DNA of 64,000 bases from Parahaliea mediterranea (GCF_017255185.1 NZ_JAFKCZ010000007.1:248001-312000), one strand, 5' to 3'; numbered from the stretch's first letter, positions 1 to 8,334 are shown. Made by a program: numbers and translations. Notes: a model not told the origin generated them from the letters alone.

Positions 1-170
1 CCGAGCCGGTGCAGACCCTGACCAGCTCGGCCACGGGCGAGCTGGCGTTCACACCCGAACACGGCGGCATCTACCTGTTGCAGATGCGCCACCGGGCGCC
101 GGCGCCGGCAGGTTCGCCGGCGCCGCAATACAGTCACACCTACACACTGGTTTTGGAGGCGATTGAGTAA
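1..170 (+). CDS. C-terminal fragment of a possible DUF4198-type periplasmic protein
   Basis: Only the last 55 codons are in the window, in the frame ending at the TAA at 168-170. The visible tail has a segment reading GELAFTPEHGGIYLLQMRH and ends LVLEAIE, a beta-rich pattern like the end of DUF4198 proteins, which carry a carbohydrate-binding-like fold and often sit beside TonB receptors and ApbE. The family assignment is weak because the diagnostic N-terminal part is missing. The next gene starts 4 bases after this stop, so the two are probably one operon with the EF-hand and ApbE genes. Confidence 0.5.
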   Translation, partial: EPVQTLTSSATGELAFTPEHGGIYLLQMRHRAPAPAGSPAPQYSHTYTLVLEAIE

Positions 171-174
171 AATT

Positions 175-1122
175 ATGAAAGCAAGCAGCAAGCTCAAACA
201 CATTGCGCGGGCGGGGCTGACGGTCGTGGTCGCGGCGGTCGCCGCGCAGGCCGGCGCGGCGTCCCACGCCAAGGCGCGTTTTATCGAACAGTACGATCTC
301 GACGGCGACGGCAGGCTCGGCAGCGTGGAGTTCGAGCAGGCCCGGCGCGAGCGTTTCGACAATACCGATATGGACCGCAACGGCACCGTCGACCCCGACG
401 AATACCTGTTGGAGTGGGAAAACCACCTGGATAACCAGCTGCAGCTGGATCGCAAGGCCCAGTTGAGCCAGACCGAGGTGCGCTTCAAGGCCCTGGACAA
501 GGACGAGAGCGGCGCGGTCAGCGCGGCGGAGTTCAAGTCCTCCGGTGAGCGGGCCTTCAGCCACCTCGATCTCGACACTAACGGGGTTGTGGATGTGGCC
601 GATGGCGAGGCCGCGGCTGAAGCTAAAGACAATCAGCGCAAGGACGCCGAGGCGCTCTCCCGGGAGGAGGCGGCGGCGAAGGTGCGGCGGGTATTGCGGA
701 TGCCCAGTACCCACGACCACCGCGGCATGCTGGCGCTCTACGATGAGGATGGCGATGACAGGGTCACCCGCGAGGAATACGAACGACAGCGCGCGGTGCA
801 GTTCGCGCGCACCGATCGCAACGGCGACGGCGGCATCGACGCCGACGAGTACCTGCGCGAATTCGAGGATCGCCTGGACGCCGGGATCGTCGCCGACCGC
901 GCGGCGCAGGTGAAGCAGACCCACGTGCGCTTCGGCGCTCTGGACAAGGACGAAAATGGCGCCATGACCTTTGCCGAGTACCAGCGCTCGGGTCACCGCA
1001 GCTTCAAGCGCTGGGACACGGACAGCGACGGTTTTGTCACCTGGGAAGAGGCCGCGCCACCGCCGCGCGAGCCGCGCCCGGAACCCGCCACGGCGGTGGC
1101 TAGCAACACCAGCACTCGCTGA
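175..1122 (+). CDS. Secreted calcium-binding protein with eight EF-hands in two duplicated halves
   Basis: A 315-residue protein. Residues 1 to about 29 form a signal peptide with a basic start, a hydrophobic VVVAAVAA core and an AxA-type cleavage site, so it should act in the periplasm or outside. Eight EF-hand loops follow, four per half: DLDGDGRLGSVE, DMDRNGTVDPDE, DKDESGAVSAAE, DLDTNGVVD, then DEDGDDRVTREE, DRNGDGGIDADE, DKDENGAMTFAE and DTDSDGFVTWEE. The halves align end to end. A Pro/Glu-rich tail ends the protein. The ATG at 175 is preferred; a TTG at 163 is in frame but only 3 bases from the GGAGG at 155-159. It lies between the DUF4198-like tail and ApbE, suggesting a structural or metal-sensing role, which is inference. 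Confidence 0.85.
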   Translation: MKASSKLKHIARAGLTVVVAAVAAQAGAASHAKARFIEQYDLDGDGRLGSVEFEQARRERFDNTDMDRNGTVDPDEYLLEWENHLDNQLQLDRKAQLSQTEVRFKALDKDESGAVSAAEFKSSGERAFSHLDLDTNGVVDVADGEAAAEAKDNQRKDAEALSREEAAAKVRRVLRMPSTHDHRGMLALYDEDGDDRVTREEYERQRAVQFARTDRNGDGGIDADEYLREFEDRLDAGIVADRAAQVKQTHVRFGALDKDENGAMTFAEYQRSGHRSFKRWDTDSDGFVTWEEAAPPPREPRPEPATAVASNTSTR

Positions 1123-1123
1123 G

Positions 1124-2599
1124 GTGGGCGGTCGGATCGGCGCCGGCCTGGCGCGCGCTTTGCTGTGTTGCCAGCTGGTGCTGGGCGCCGTTGCAACCGC
1201 GGCGTCCGCGGAGCAGGCGGTGGAGTTTCACCGCGACGGCGTGCTGGGCACGTCCCTGGACCTGACCCTCTACGGCGCCGACCGCGCGAGCGCCGAGGCG
1301 GTGTTTGACCGCCTGCAGACCGAGTGGCGGCGGCTGGAGGCGGTGTTGTCCACCTACCGCGACGACAGCGAGCTGTCCCGCCTCAATCGCGCCGGCGGCG
1401 CCGATCGGGTGTCCGCGGATCTGCGAGCGGTACTCGAGCACTGCGAGCGCTGGCGGCGGCGGAGCGCGGGGCGTTTCAGCTGTCGCATGGGCAAGGTGGA
1501 AGCCCGTTGGCGGGACGCGGAACGCCGGCAAAGCGTGCCGGACCGCATCGAGTTGCGCGCCCTGGCGTGGAACGCCAATCGCGCCGGGATGAGGATTGAC
1601 GGCGTTCCCCTGCAACTGCCGGGCACCGTGGCGATCGCCGCGGACGGATTGGCCAAGGGTTATGTTATCGACCGGCTGGCGGCCCTGCTGCGCGATGCGC
1701 TGCCGGGGGTGGCTTTCAAGCTGGATATCGGCGGCGATGCCGTCTACGCCGGCGCGCCCCCGGGCCGCGGTGGTTGGGAGGTGGCCGTGGCGGACCCGGT
1801 CGCCACCGCCGATAACGGCGGTTTCGTTGCGCGATTGCGCCTGAACTCCCGGGCTATCGCCGCCAGTGGACACCACAGTCGCTCGCGCAATATCGGCCGA
1901 CGCGAATTCAGTCACATCCTCACGCCCCGGGACGGCTGGCCGGTGGTCGGCGCCCCCGCCGCGGTGGTGGTGGCGCCGGACGCGGTCACCGCCGATGCGG
2001 TGGCCACGGCCCTGGCCGCGGGAGAAATGGCGGAGGGCATCGACTGGGTGGACGGTCTGGCGGAGGTCGAGGCGCTGCTGATCGACGGCGAGGGGCGCCA
2101 GCTGGCCTCGGCCAACTGGCATGCGCTGCTCGATGCGGCCGGGTCCGGTGACAGCGCCGAGCCGGTGCTGCGCCTGGCATACACGCTGCCGGAGATGCGC
2201 GTGGCCGAATTCCACTCGCCCTATGTAGCGATCTGGATCAGCGACAGCGGGCGGCGGGCGGTGAAAAATCTGCTGCTGCTGGGCGAGACCGAGCGCTGGG
2301 CGCGGGAGAACCGGCGCTGGTGGCGCCGGGTGGGGCGCAAGGATGCGCAATTGCTCGACGGCATCGCCAGGCCGACCCGCCAGCCCGGGCATTACGAGCT
2401 GGTGTGGGATGGGCGGGATGATTTCGGCCGGCCGGTGGCGGCCGGGGACTACACCCTGCACCTGGAAGCCTCCCGCGAAGCGGGCGGTTCCACCTACCGG
2501 CAGATTCCCTTTGTCCTCGGAGACGGTGCCGACGACATGGAATTCGCCCCCGAGGGCGAGATCGGCCGCATCCACCTGTGGATTGCCGGCGGCCGGTAG
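1124..2599 (+). CDS. apbE: ApbE family FAD:protein FMN transferase fused to a DUF2271 domain
   Basis: A 491-residue fusion. A short N-terminal hydrophobic stretch (ALLCCQLVLGAVATAASA) looks like a signal peptide. Residues about 30-320 are ApbE, which covalently attaches FMN to Thr/Ser of periplasmic redox proteins: visible are the DGLAKGYVIDRLA helix near 174, the SGHH segment, SHILTPRDGWPV near 263 and the metal-binding ADAVATALAAG near 289. Residues about 345-485 match DUF2271, with SPYVAIWI, a WW pair, ATR-like PTRQPG and WDGRDDFGRPV. GTG at 1124 is chosen because it follows the EF-hand stop by one base and exposes the signal peptide; the longer ORF upstream overlaps that gene. ApbE and DUF2271 are usually separate neighbours in flavinylation loci. 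The expected FMN acceptor, such as a PepSY protein, is not visible and may lie upstream of the window. Confidence 0.88.
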   Translation: MGGRIGAGLARALLCCQLVLGAVATAASAEQAVEFHRDGVLGTSLDLTLYGADRASAEAVFDRLQTEWRRLEAVLSTYRDDSELSRLNRAGGADRVSADLRAVLEHCERWRRRSAGRFSCRMGKVEARWRDAERRQSVPDRIELRALAWNANRAGMRIDGVPLQLPGTVAIAADGLAKGYVIDRLAALLRDALPGVAFKLDIGGDAVYAGAPPGRGGWEVAVADPVATADNGGFVARLRLNSRAIAASGHHSRSRNIGRREFSHILTPRDGWPVVGAPAAVVVAPDAVTADAVATALAAGEMAEGIDWVDGLAEVEALLIDGEGRQLASANWHALLDAAGSGDSAEPVLRLAYTLPEMRVAEFHSPYVAIWISDSGRRAVKNLLLLGETERWARENRRWWRRVGRKDAQLLDGIARPTRQPGHYELVWDGRDDFGRPVAAGDYTLHLEASREAGGSTYRQIPFVLGDGADDMEFAPEGEIGRIHLWIAGGR

Positions 2600-2683
2600 C
2601 CAGTACCTGCCCGGAAACGCTGGCATCGCGTCACCCCCCGCAGTTCCAATGGGCAAAAATCCACAGTATTTGTTGTTAATCTA

Positions 2684-2703
2684 AATGATAACGATTATCG
2701 TTT
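2684..2703. promoter_or_regulatory. Fur box upstream of the TonB-dependent receptor
   Basis: The sequence AATGATAACGATTATCGTTT is an AT-rich imperfect palindrome close to the Fur consensus GATAATGATAATCATTATC. It sits about 43 bases upstream of the receptor ATG, in the only AT-rich patch of the 146-base gap after the ApbE gene. Iron-loaded Fur would be expected to repress the receptor. It is downstream of the EF-hand/ApbE genes, so those are not necessarily under this site. Confidence 0.85.
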
Positions 2704-2745
2704 CGTTAATTTAATCGAGTCATTCTAGCCAAAGGGGAATCCATC

Positions 2746-5022
2746 ATGTCCAAACCGCGAACTCAATTTCGCCGCACAGCCATTGCCCGGGGGGTGCTTT
2801 TGGCCTGCGGGGGGCCGCTCCTGGCCAGTCCCCTTCTTGCCGATCCGGCGCCGCGGGAACTGGACCTGACGGTGGTCGAGTCCGAGAGTATCGAGCGCGA
2901 CGCGGTGGTGGACGTCATCACCTTGCAGGATATCAGCGCCGAGCAAATCGACAACGCCGATGACCTGGTGCGCTACATCCCCGGGGTATCGGTGTCCCGC
3001 GGCGACGACCGCTGGGGCGCCAGCGGCTTCAATATCCGCGGCCTGGACGAAGACCGCGTGGCGATCAATGTCGACGGCGTGCCCCAGGGCGAGACCCTCA
3101 AATACGAGAGCGGGCAGGCCTACGGCTACTTCAAGGGCTCGCGCAACGGTGTGGACGTTGAGGCCCTGAAAGCGGTGGAAATCGTCAAGGGAGCGGACGC
3201 CCTGTTTTCCGGTAGCGGTGCGCTGGCCGGGGCGGTCAACATGACCACCAAGGACCCGGATGACTACCTGGCGCCCGAGGGCGACGACTGGGGCCTGGGC
3301 CTGAAGTCCGCCTACAGCAGTGAAAACGATGAAACCATGGCGACCATCTCGGCCGCCAACCGTACCGGCGCCCTCGAATCGCTGTTGGTGTACACCTGGC
3401 GCGGCGGCCACGAATTCGAGAACCATGACATGGACGGCGCCGATATCGAAGGCTCTGCCCGGGAAGTGCCGGACCCCCAGGACCGGGAGCTGAACAGCGT
3501 GCTGGGCAAGCTGATTTACGAGCTGAGCCCGGGCCAGGAAGTCGGGCTGGTGGGCAGCTACTATGACCGCAACACCGAAACCGACACGCGGTCCTACAAC
3601 GGCGGCTGGTACCACGACCGGGTGGGTGACGACACCAATACCGTGACCCGCTACGGCTTGTTCTACAACCTGGAGCATGAAACCGCCCTGTTCGATACCC
3701 TGTCCGCGGCGGTGAACCGGCAGGACAACGAGCTGGAGGCGATCACCCGCCAGCGGGCGCAATTCTTTATCCCGCCCTTCTTTAGCTCCAATGAAAACCG
3801 CGTCGACAACCGCAGCTACGACCAGGAACTGCTGCAGGTCACCCTGGACCTGGAAAAGACCGTGGGCGACCACCGCCTGATCTACGGCCTGGAATTGCAG
3901 GACAAGGACTACCGCAACAGCCAGTTCCGTTCCTCCGACGACCTGAACGACGATGTCGTCGAGTGGGAAACCGAAAACCTCGGCGCCCTGGTGCCGCGCG
4001 CCGAGGCCGAGGTGTACACGCTCTACGGCCAGGATACCTTCGCCCTGGGTGAGCGCACCCAGTTGCGCCTGGGCCTGCGCTACGACGACTACAGTTACGA
4101 CGCCAGCGCCGATGACAACTTCCCCGATCAAACCGGAACCCTGGGGACAATCGGTTTCGACGCCCTCACCTGGACCGTTGGCGTGGAACAGGCTTTCAGC
4201 GACCACCTGAGCCTGGAGGCGGGGGTCTCGACCGGTTTCCGCGCCCCCACCGTGGAGGAAATGTACAGAACCAGCGGTACCCAGGATGACTGGAACGCGG
4301 TTGCCAACCCCGACCTGGACGCCGAAACCAGCACCAACTACGACATCGCCCTGGTGGGCGACTACGGGCTGGGGAGTTACCGCGTGGGCCTGTTCTACAG
4401 CGAATACGATGACTTCATCGAATACCAGGATTTCGAGGGCATCAACAGCAACACCGGCCAGCCGGACCCCAATGGCTACCAGATGCCGGTCAACAGCGAC
4501 GAAGTGGAGATGAAGGGCCTGGAACTGTCGGCAACCCTCGATCTGAGCGCGGCCCTGGGCCTGCGGGATGGTCTCAGCACCCGCTTCCTGGCGGCCTACA
4601 CCGAGGGCGAGGAAGCCAACGGCGACCCGGTGTATTCGGTGCAGCCGCCGAGCGCGGTGTGGCGCCTCAACTACGACAGCCCGCGCGGCAACTGGGGCAT
4701 GCAGTTTGTGACCTCCTACACACAAGGTAAGAAGGACGGGGATTCCTACTCCACCGAAGCCGACGGCGAGCGGCTATACCCCCTGTACCGAAGCAATACC
4801 GCGACCGTGTTTGACCTGGTGGCCTATGTCGATGTGATCGACAACCTGCGACTGGTGGCCGGCGTGTACAACCTGGGTGACAAGGAGTACTACGCCTGGG
4901 ATAGCGTGCGCTTTATCGATCAGGGCGATTTGCGCCCCGGGATCGGTGTCACCGACAACGGCATTCGCCGCTACAGCGAACCCGGTCGCAACTTCGAGCT
5001 GAGCCTGAACTACCAGTTCTGA
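2746..5022 (+). CDS. TonB-dependent heme/hemoglobin-type outer-membrane receptor
   Basis: A 758-residue outer-membrane receptor. The start has a signal peptide, then a TonB-box-like DLTVVES near residue 40 and a plug domain (DDLVRYIPGVSVSRG, GFNIRGLDEDRVAINVDG, VEIVKGADALFSGSGALAG). The 22-strand barrel follows and ends ...NFELSLNYQF with the terminal Phe typical of barrels. The plug wording and the C-terminal YNLGDKEYY...DNGIRRYSEPGRN match the TonB hemoglobin/transferrin/lactoferrin receptor family, so heme or hemoprotein iron is the likely substrate; the exact ligand cannot be read. The start has an AGGGGA ribosome site at 2733-2738 and a Fur box upstream. It would depend on TonB-ExbBD encoded elsewhere. 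Confidence 0.9.
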   Translation: MSKPRTQFRRTAIARGVLLACGGPLLASPLLADPAPRELDLTVVESESIERDAVVDVITLQDISAEQIDNADDLVRYIPGVSVSRGDDRWGASGFNIRGLDEDRVAINVDGVPQGETLKYESGQAYGYFKGSRNGVDVEALKAVEIVKGADALFSGSGALAGAVNMTTKDPDDYLAPEGDDWGLGLKSAYSSENDETMATISAANRTGALESLLVYTWRGGHEFENHDMDGADIEGSAREVPDPQDRELNSVLGKLIYELSPGQEVGLVGSYYDRNTETDTRSYNGGWYHDRVGDDTNTVTRYGLFYNLEHETALFDTLSAAVNRQDNELEAITRQRAQFFIPPFFSSNENRVDNRSYDQELLQVTLDLEKTVGDHRLIYGLELQDKDYRNSQFRSSDDLNDDVVEWETENLGALVPRAEAEVYTLYGQDTFALGERTQLRLGLRYDDYSYDASADDNFPDQTGTLGTIGFDALTWTVGVEQAFSDHLSLEAGVSTGFRAPTVEEMYRTSGTQDDWNAVANPDLDAETSTNYDIALVGDYGLGSYRVGLFYSEYDDFIEYQDFEGINSNTGQPDPNGYQMPVNSDEVEMKGLELSATLDLSAALGLRDGLSTRFLAAYTEGEEANGDPVYSVQPPSAVWRLNYDSPRGNWGMQFVTSYTQGKKDGDSYSTEADGERLYPLYRSNTATVFDLVAYVDVIDNLRLVAGVYNLGDKEYYAWDSVRFIDQGDLRPGIGVTDNGIRRYSEPGRNFELSLNYQF

Positions 5023-5038
5023 TACAGTGGCGCGAGTG

Positions 5039-5066
5039 ACCGCCGGGGCTCAGCTCGCCCGGCGGT
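5039..5066. terminator. Hairpin between convergent receptor and cfa genes
   Basis: ACCGCCGGG at 5039-5047 pairs perfectly with CCCGGCGGT at 5058-5066 around a 10-base loop. It overlaps the last codons and the stop of cfa and lies just after the receptor stop, so it could stop transcription in both directions. There is no T-tract, so termination is inferred. Confidence 0.5.
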
Positions 5067-6177
5067 AACCGCCCGCCACGCCCTGGGGCGATAGCACCCA
5101 CTGCCACAGTTGCAATTTACGCGCGCGGAAGGCGCCGGCGCAACTGAGCAGGTAGTAGCGCCACATGCGCCGGAAGCGCTCGTCCAGTGTATCCCGAAAG
5201 CGCGGCCAGGCGGCCTCGAAATTGCTGTACCAGGCCATCAGTGTGGGGTCGTAGTCGGCGCCGAAATTGTGCAGGTCCTCCACCGTGAACAGGCCCTCCA
5301 GGCTGTCCGTTACCTGGCCCAGGGCGGGGATCTCGCCGTTGGTAAAGATGTAGCGGTCGATCCACGGGTCGGTGGCGCCGGCGCCGACCACGCGGTTCTT
5401 GCCGATGGTATGCAACAGGGCCAGGCCGTCGTCGCGCAGGCAGCGTCTGGCCACGGCCATGAAAGTGCGGTGGTTGCGGTGCCCCACGTGTTCGAACATG
5501 CCGACGCTGACCACGCGGTCGTAGTCGCCCTCCAGGTTGCGGTAATCCAGCAGCAGGAACTCCAGGGGCAGGTGGGCGTAGCGCTCGCGGGCCAGGGCCA
5601 CCTGTTCCCGCGACACGGTGACACCGGTGCACTGCACGCTGTACTTTTGTGCGGCGTAGCCCATGAAGCTGCCCCAGCCACAGCCGATGTCGAGCACCCG
5701 CATGCCGGGCTCCAGGTGCAGCTTGCGGCAAATCAGGTCGAGCTTGGCCTCCTGGGCCGCCGCCAGGTTGTCGGCCCCGGGCCAGTAGCCGCAGGAGTAG
5801 GTCATGCGCGGGTCGAGCATCGCGCGGTAGAAGTCGTTGCCGAGATCGTAGTGGCGCTGGCCCACCTGCCAGGCGCGGCGCCGGCTCTGGCGGTTGAGCA
5901 AGCGGGAGCGCAGCTTGTGCCCTAGCAGGCGCCAGGGCTTGAGTTTTTCATCGAGATCGGCGCTCAGGGCGCGGCAGAAAAAGGCGTCGAGTTGCTCCGA
6001 GTCCCACTCGCCGTCGATATAGGCCTCGCCGAGGCCGAGGCTACCGCGGGCCAGCACGCGATCGAACAGGCGCTCGGAATAGAGGCGGATATCCCATGGC
6101 CGGTCCCCGTCGACGCGGATGTCGGCGCTGTCCAGCAGTTCGGCGATGAACCGGTTGCCCGATACAACGCTGTTCAC
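5050..6177 (-). CDS. cfa: Cyclopropane-fatty-acyl-phospholipid synthase
   Basis: A 375-residue SAM-dependent enzyme that adds a methylene bridge to cis double bonds of membrane phospholipid acyl chains, usually in stationary phase or acid stress. The N-terminal domain carries the family pattern SLGLGEAYIDGEWDS (about 46-60). The Rossmann SAM site is VLDIGCGWGSFMGYAA at 161-176, after HYDLGNDFYRAML and MTYSCGYW, both conserved in the family. Length matches E. coli Cfa (382). It is convergent with the TonB receptor and is followed upstream by an 8-bp tandem array before the antiporter operon, with which it is codirectional but not obviously co-transcribed. Confidence 0.93.
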   Translation of the reverse strand: MNSVVSGNRFIAELLDSADIRVDGDRPWDIRLYSERLFDRVLARGSLGLGEAYIDGEWDSEQLDAFFCRALSADLDEKLKPWRLLGHKLRSRLLNRQSRRRAWQVGQRHYDLGNDFYRAMLDPRMTYSCGYWPGADNLAAAQEAKLDLICRKLHLEPGMRVLDIGCGWGSFMGYAAQKYSVQCTGVTVSREQVALARERYAHLPLEFLLLDYRNLEGDYDRVVSVGMFEHVGHRNHRTFMAVARRCLRDDGLALLHTIGKNRVVGAGATDPWIDRYIFTNGEIPALGQVTDSLEGLFTVEDLHNFGADYDPTLMAWYSNFEAAWPRFRDTLDERFRRMWRYYLLSCAGAFRARKLQLWQWVLSPQGVAGGYRRAS

Positions 6178-6255
6178 GATAAGCCCCCACGCTCCTTGAC
6201 AGTGGTTGACCTACCTAATACTAGCAACTCCTGGCCATGTTCGCGTAACTGGCGC

Positions 6256-6317
6256 GGGTCGCCGGGTCGCCGGGTCGCCGGGTCGCCGGGTCGCCGGGTC
6301 GCCGGGTCGCCGGGTCG
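6256..6317. repeat. 8-bp tandem array (GGGTCGCC), seven full copies plus a partial
   Basis: GGGTCGCC is repeated head to tail without any mismatch from 6256 to 6311, followed by GGGTCG. It fills most of the gap between the start of cfa and the 3' end of the antiporter operon. Perfect short-unit repeats suggest slipped-strand copy-number variation. Being upstream of cfa on the minus strand, it may lie in the cfa promoter region. Confidence 0.95.
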
Positions 6318-6343
6318 ATCCGTGGAAATATGCCGGGCGGTTC

Positions 6344-8032
6344 CTAGCTGAAACTCAACAGCAGGTAGATCGCCAGCAGCAGGACCACCCAGGTCACCAT
6401 GGTGCCGGTGCCGGCCTGCCGGGACAGCACGCCGCCGGGGCCGTGCAGCTGCCGGGCCAGGAACACGGTGCCGGCCACCGCGCCCCTGCCGAGCTGGCGC
6501 AGGCCGCGGTCGGCCCGGGCGACGCCCCGGAATACCGGCTGCGCCAGTCGCGGCAGCAGGCGGCGGTAGCTCCAGTCCACATCCAGGTGCACGGCGTTGA
6601 GCTCGGGCGGGTACAGCCCCTGCTTGTTCAACCACACGAAGGCCAGGGCCGAGAACAGCAGCAGCTGGAGCTGGGTCAGCACGTGGGTGACATCGTAGGG
6701 CGTGTAGGCCACGTCGAAGGGCAGGGCGCTGTACAGAACCCCCGGGAATACCCCGATGCCGATGCACAGTGTGGCGGCGATCAGCATTGCCAGCTGCATA
6801 TTGAGCGGCGGGTCCGAGACCCGGATGCCCGAGTCGTGGGCGAAGAAGGCGAAGTAGGGAATCTTGATCCCGGCGTGGTGGAACACGCCGGCGGAGGCGA
6901 ACAGTAGCACCAGCCAGATACCGTTGTAGTGTTCCTTCAGCGCCGCGGACATGATCATCGACTTGCTCACGAAACCGCTGAACAGCGGGAAGGCGGAAAT
7001 CGACGCCGCGCCGACGATACACAGCACCGCGGTGCGGGGCATGGTCTTGTACAGCCCGCCCAGCTCGGAGCCGTTGATCCGGCCGGTCATGTGCAGCACC
7101 GCGCCCATGGACATGAACAGCAGGCCCTTGAAAATCACGTCGGTAAAGGCGTGGGCCACGGCGCCGTTGATCGCCAGCTGGCTGCCGATGCCGATGCCCA
7201 CCACCATGAAGCCGAGCTGGTTGACCAGGCTGTAGGCCAGCACGCGGCGCAGGTCGTTTTCCACCACCGCGAAGAAGATAGGGAAGCAGGCCATGGTGGC
7301 GCCGACGTAGACCAGCCATTCGGTGCCGGGAAAGCCCCGCGCCAGGGCGTAGATCGCAACCTTGGTGGTGAAGGCGCTGAGGAACACGGTACCGGTGGGA
7401 GTGGCCTCGGGGTAGGCGTCGACCAGCCAGCTGTGCAGCAGGGGGAAGGCCGCTTTCAAACCCAGCGCCACCAGGATCAGCCAGCCGTAGCCGCCCTCGG
7501 TGCCGATGTACTCAAAGGCCAGGCTGCCGGTGGCGCGCCAGTGCAGCATCAGGCCCACCAGCAGCAACAGCCCCGAAATTACCTGGATCACCAGGTAGCG
7601 TACCCCCGCGCTGTAGGCCGCGGGGCTGCGTCGCGCCCACACCAGGAACACCGAGGTGACGGCCATGGCTTCCCAGAACAGGAAGAAACTCAGCAGGTCC
7701 CCGGCGAATACCGCGCCCAGCGCGCTACCGGCGTAGAGCAGGGCGCTGACCTGTTGCAGGGTGTCGCGCACATGCAGGGCGTAGACGATGCCGATCAGCG
7801 CCGCGATGTGGAACAGGTAGCCGAACAGGGTCGACATGCGGTCGATGCGCAGCGGTTCCAGATCCATGCCCAGCAGTTGCAGAGACCACGCGGCGTCGGC
7901 GGGCAACAGCCAGAGGTTAAGGGCGCCCAGCGCGGGGGTGGCGAGCAGCACGAGGTTCCGGGGCAGGCCCCGGGTCAAGGCCACCGCCAGCGCGGCGGCA
8001 AAGAACAGCGCGAAGGGGGGCAGGGTGATCAT
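6344..8032 (-). CDS. Mrp/Mnh-type antiporter large subunit, NuoM/MrpD-like (third copy)
   Basis: A 562-residue polytopic membrane protein of the proton-conducting family shared by Mrp antiporters, Mbh hydrogenases and complex I (NuoL/M/N). The family helix with the essential Glu reads FFLFWEAMAVTS, and the lysine-bearing helix reads LGLKAAFPLLHSWLVDAYPE, followed by TPTGTVFLSAFTTKVAIYAL. A C-terminal extension with an amphipathic segment (WSYRRLLPRLAQPVFRG) and a final helix makes it longer than its two paralogues in the operon. It is the last gene of the operon and overlaps the preceding small membrane-protein gene by 4 bases. The transported cation cannot be read from sequence. Confidence 0.88.
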   Translation of the reverse strand: MITLPPFALFFAAALAVALTRGLPRNLVLLATPALGALNLWLLPADAAWSLQLLGMDLEPLRIDRMSTLFGYLFHIAALIGIVYALHVRDTLQQVSALLYAGSALGAVFAGDLLSFFLFWEAMAVTSVFLVWARRSPAAYSAGVRYLVIQVISGLLLLVGLMLHWRATGSLAFEYIGTEGGYGWLILVALGLKAAFPLLHSWLVDAYPEATPTGTVFLSAFTTKVAIYALARGFPGTEWLVYVGATMACFPIFFAVVENDLRRVLAYSLVNQLGFMVVGIGIGSQLAINGAVAHAFTDVIFKGLLFMSMGAVLHMTGRINGSELGGLYKTMPRTAVLCIVGAASISAFPLFSGFVSKSMIMSAALKEHYNGIWLVLLFASAGVFHHAGIKIPYFAFFAHDSGIRVSDPPLNMQLAMLIAATLCIGIGVFPGVLYSALPFDVAYTPYDVTHVLTQLQLLLFSALAFVWLNKQGLYPPELNAVHLDVDWSYRRLLPRLAQPVFRGVARADRGLRQLGRGAVAGTVFLARQLHGPGGVLSRQAGTGTMVTWVVLLLAIYLLLSFS

Positions 8033-8334
8033 TGGGAGTCCTCCCCGCGCCGCGCCGCGCCGTTATCCGGCCAGGGCGGCAGGTCGCGCTGCTGGTAGTA
8101 GTCCTCGGGACGGATGATGATTTTTCGCATCCACTTCGCCACCAGCACCAGTACCACACAGCCGATAAAACCGTAGGCGGGATAGAAGCCGGGCAGCCAC
8201 TCCCAGGGGTGCTCGGTGTGGCGGTGAACCACCAGTTCCAGCGACAGGGTCAGGATGCAGGCCGCGTACAGGGCCCACAGGATACGCCGGACATTGCGCG
8301 GATTGTCGAACAGGTAGCGTTTTTCCCCGGCCAT
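8029..8334 (-). CDS. Small two-helix membrane protein inside the antiporter operon
   Basis: A 101-residue protein with a basic N-terminus, a helix ILWALYAACILTLSLELVV (about 18-36), a loop HRHTEHPWEWLPGFYPAYG, a second helix FIGCVVLVLVAKW (about 56-68) and a charged cytoplasmic tail with RPEDYYQQRDLPPWPD. I do not recognise a named domain. It sits between two large antiporter subunits with a 4-base overlap downstream and a 3-base gap upstream, so it is co-translated with them and probably is an accessory or structural subunit. It matches none of the canonical MrpA-G subunits. Confidence 0.8.
   Translation of the reverse strand: MAGEKRYLFDNPRNVRRILWALYAACILTLSLELVVHRHTEHPWEWLPGFYPAYGFIGCVVLVLVAKWMRKIIIRPEDYYQQRDLPPWPDNGAARRGEDSQ

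Noticed and set aside
475-540. FMN-attachment (ApbE target) motif in the EF-hand protein
   Set aside because: DESGAVS resembles the D-x-x-S/T-G-A-T/S motif but has Val at the acceptor position and lies within an EF-hand calcium loop.
1100-2656. 518-residue reverse-strand ORF opposite the ApbE gene
   Set aside because: It is a GC-rich antisense shadow with His/Gly/Arg-rich low-complexity sequence and no family similarity.
2725-4725. 666-residue reverse ORF opposite the TonB receptor
   Set aside because: Composition is typical of antisense frames of high-GC genes; the receptor has signal peptide, plug and barrel in the right order.
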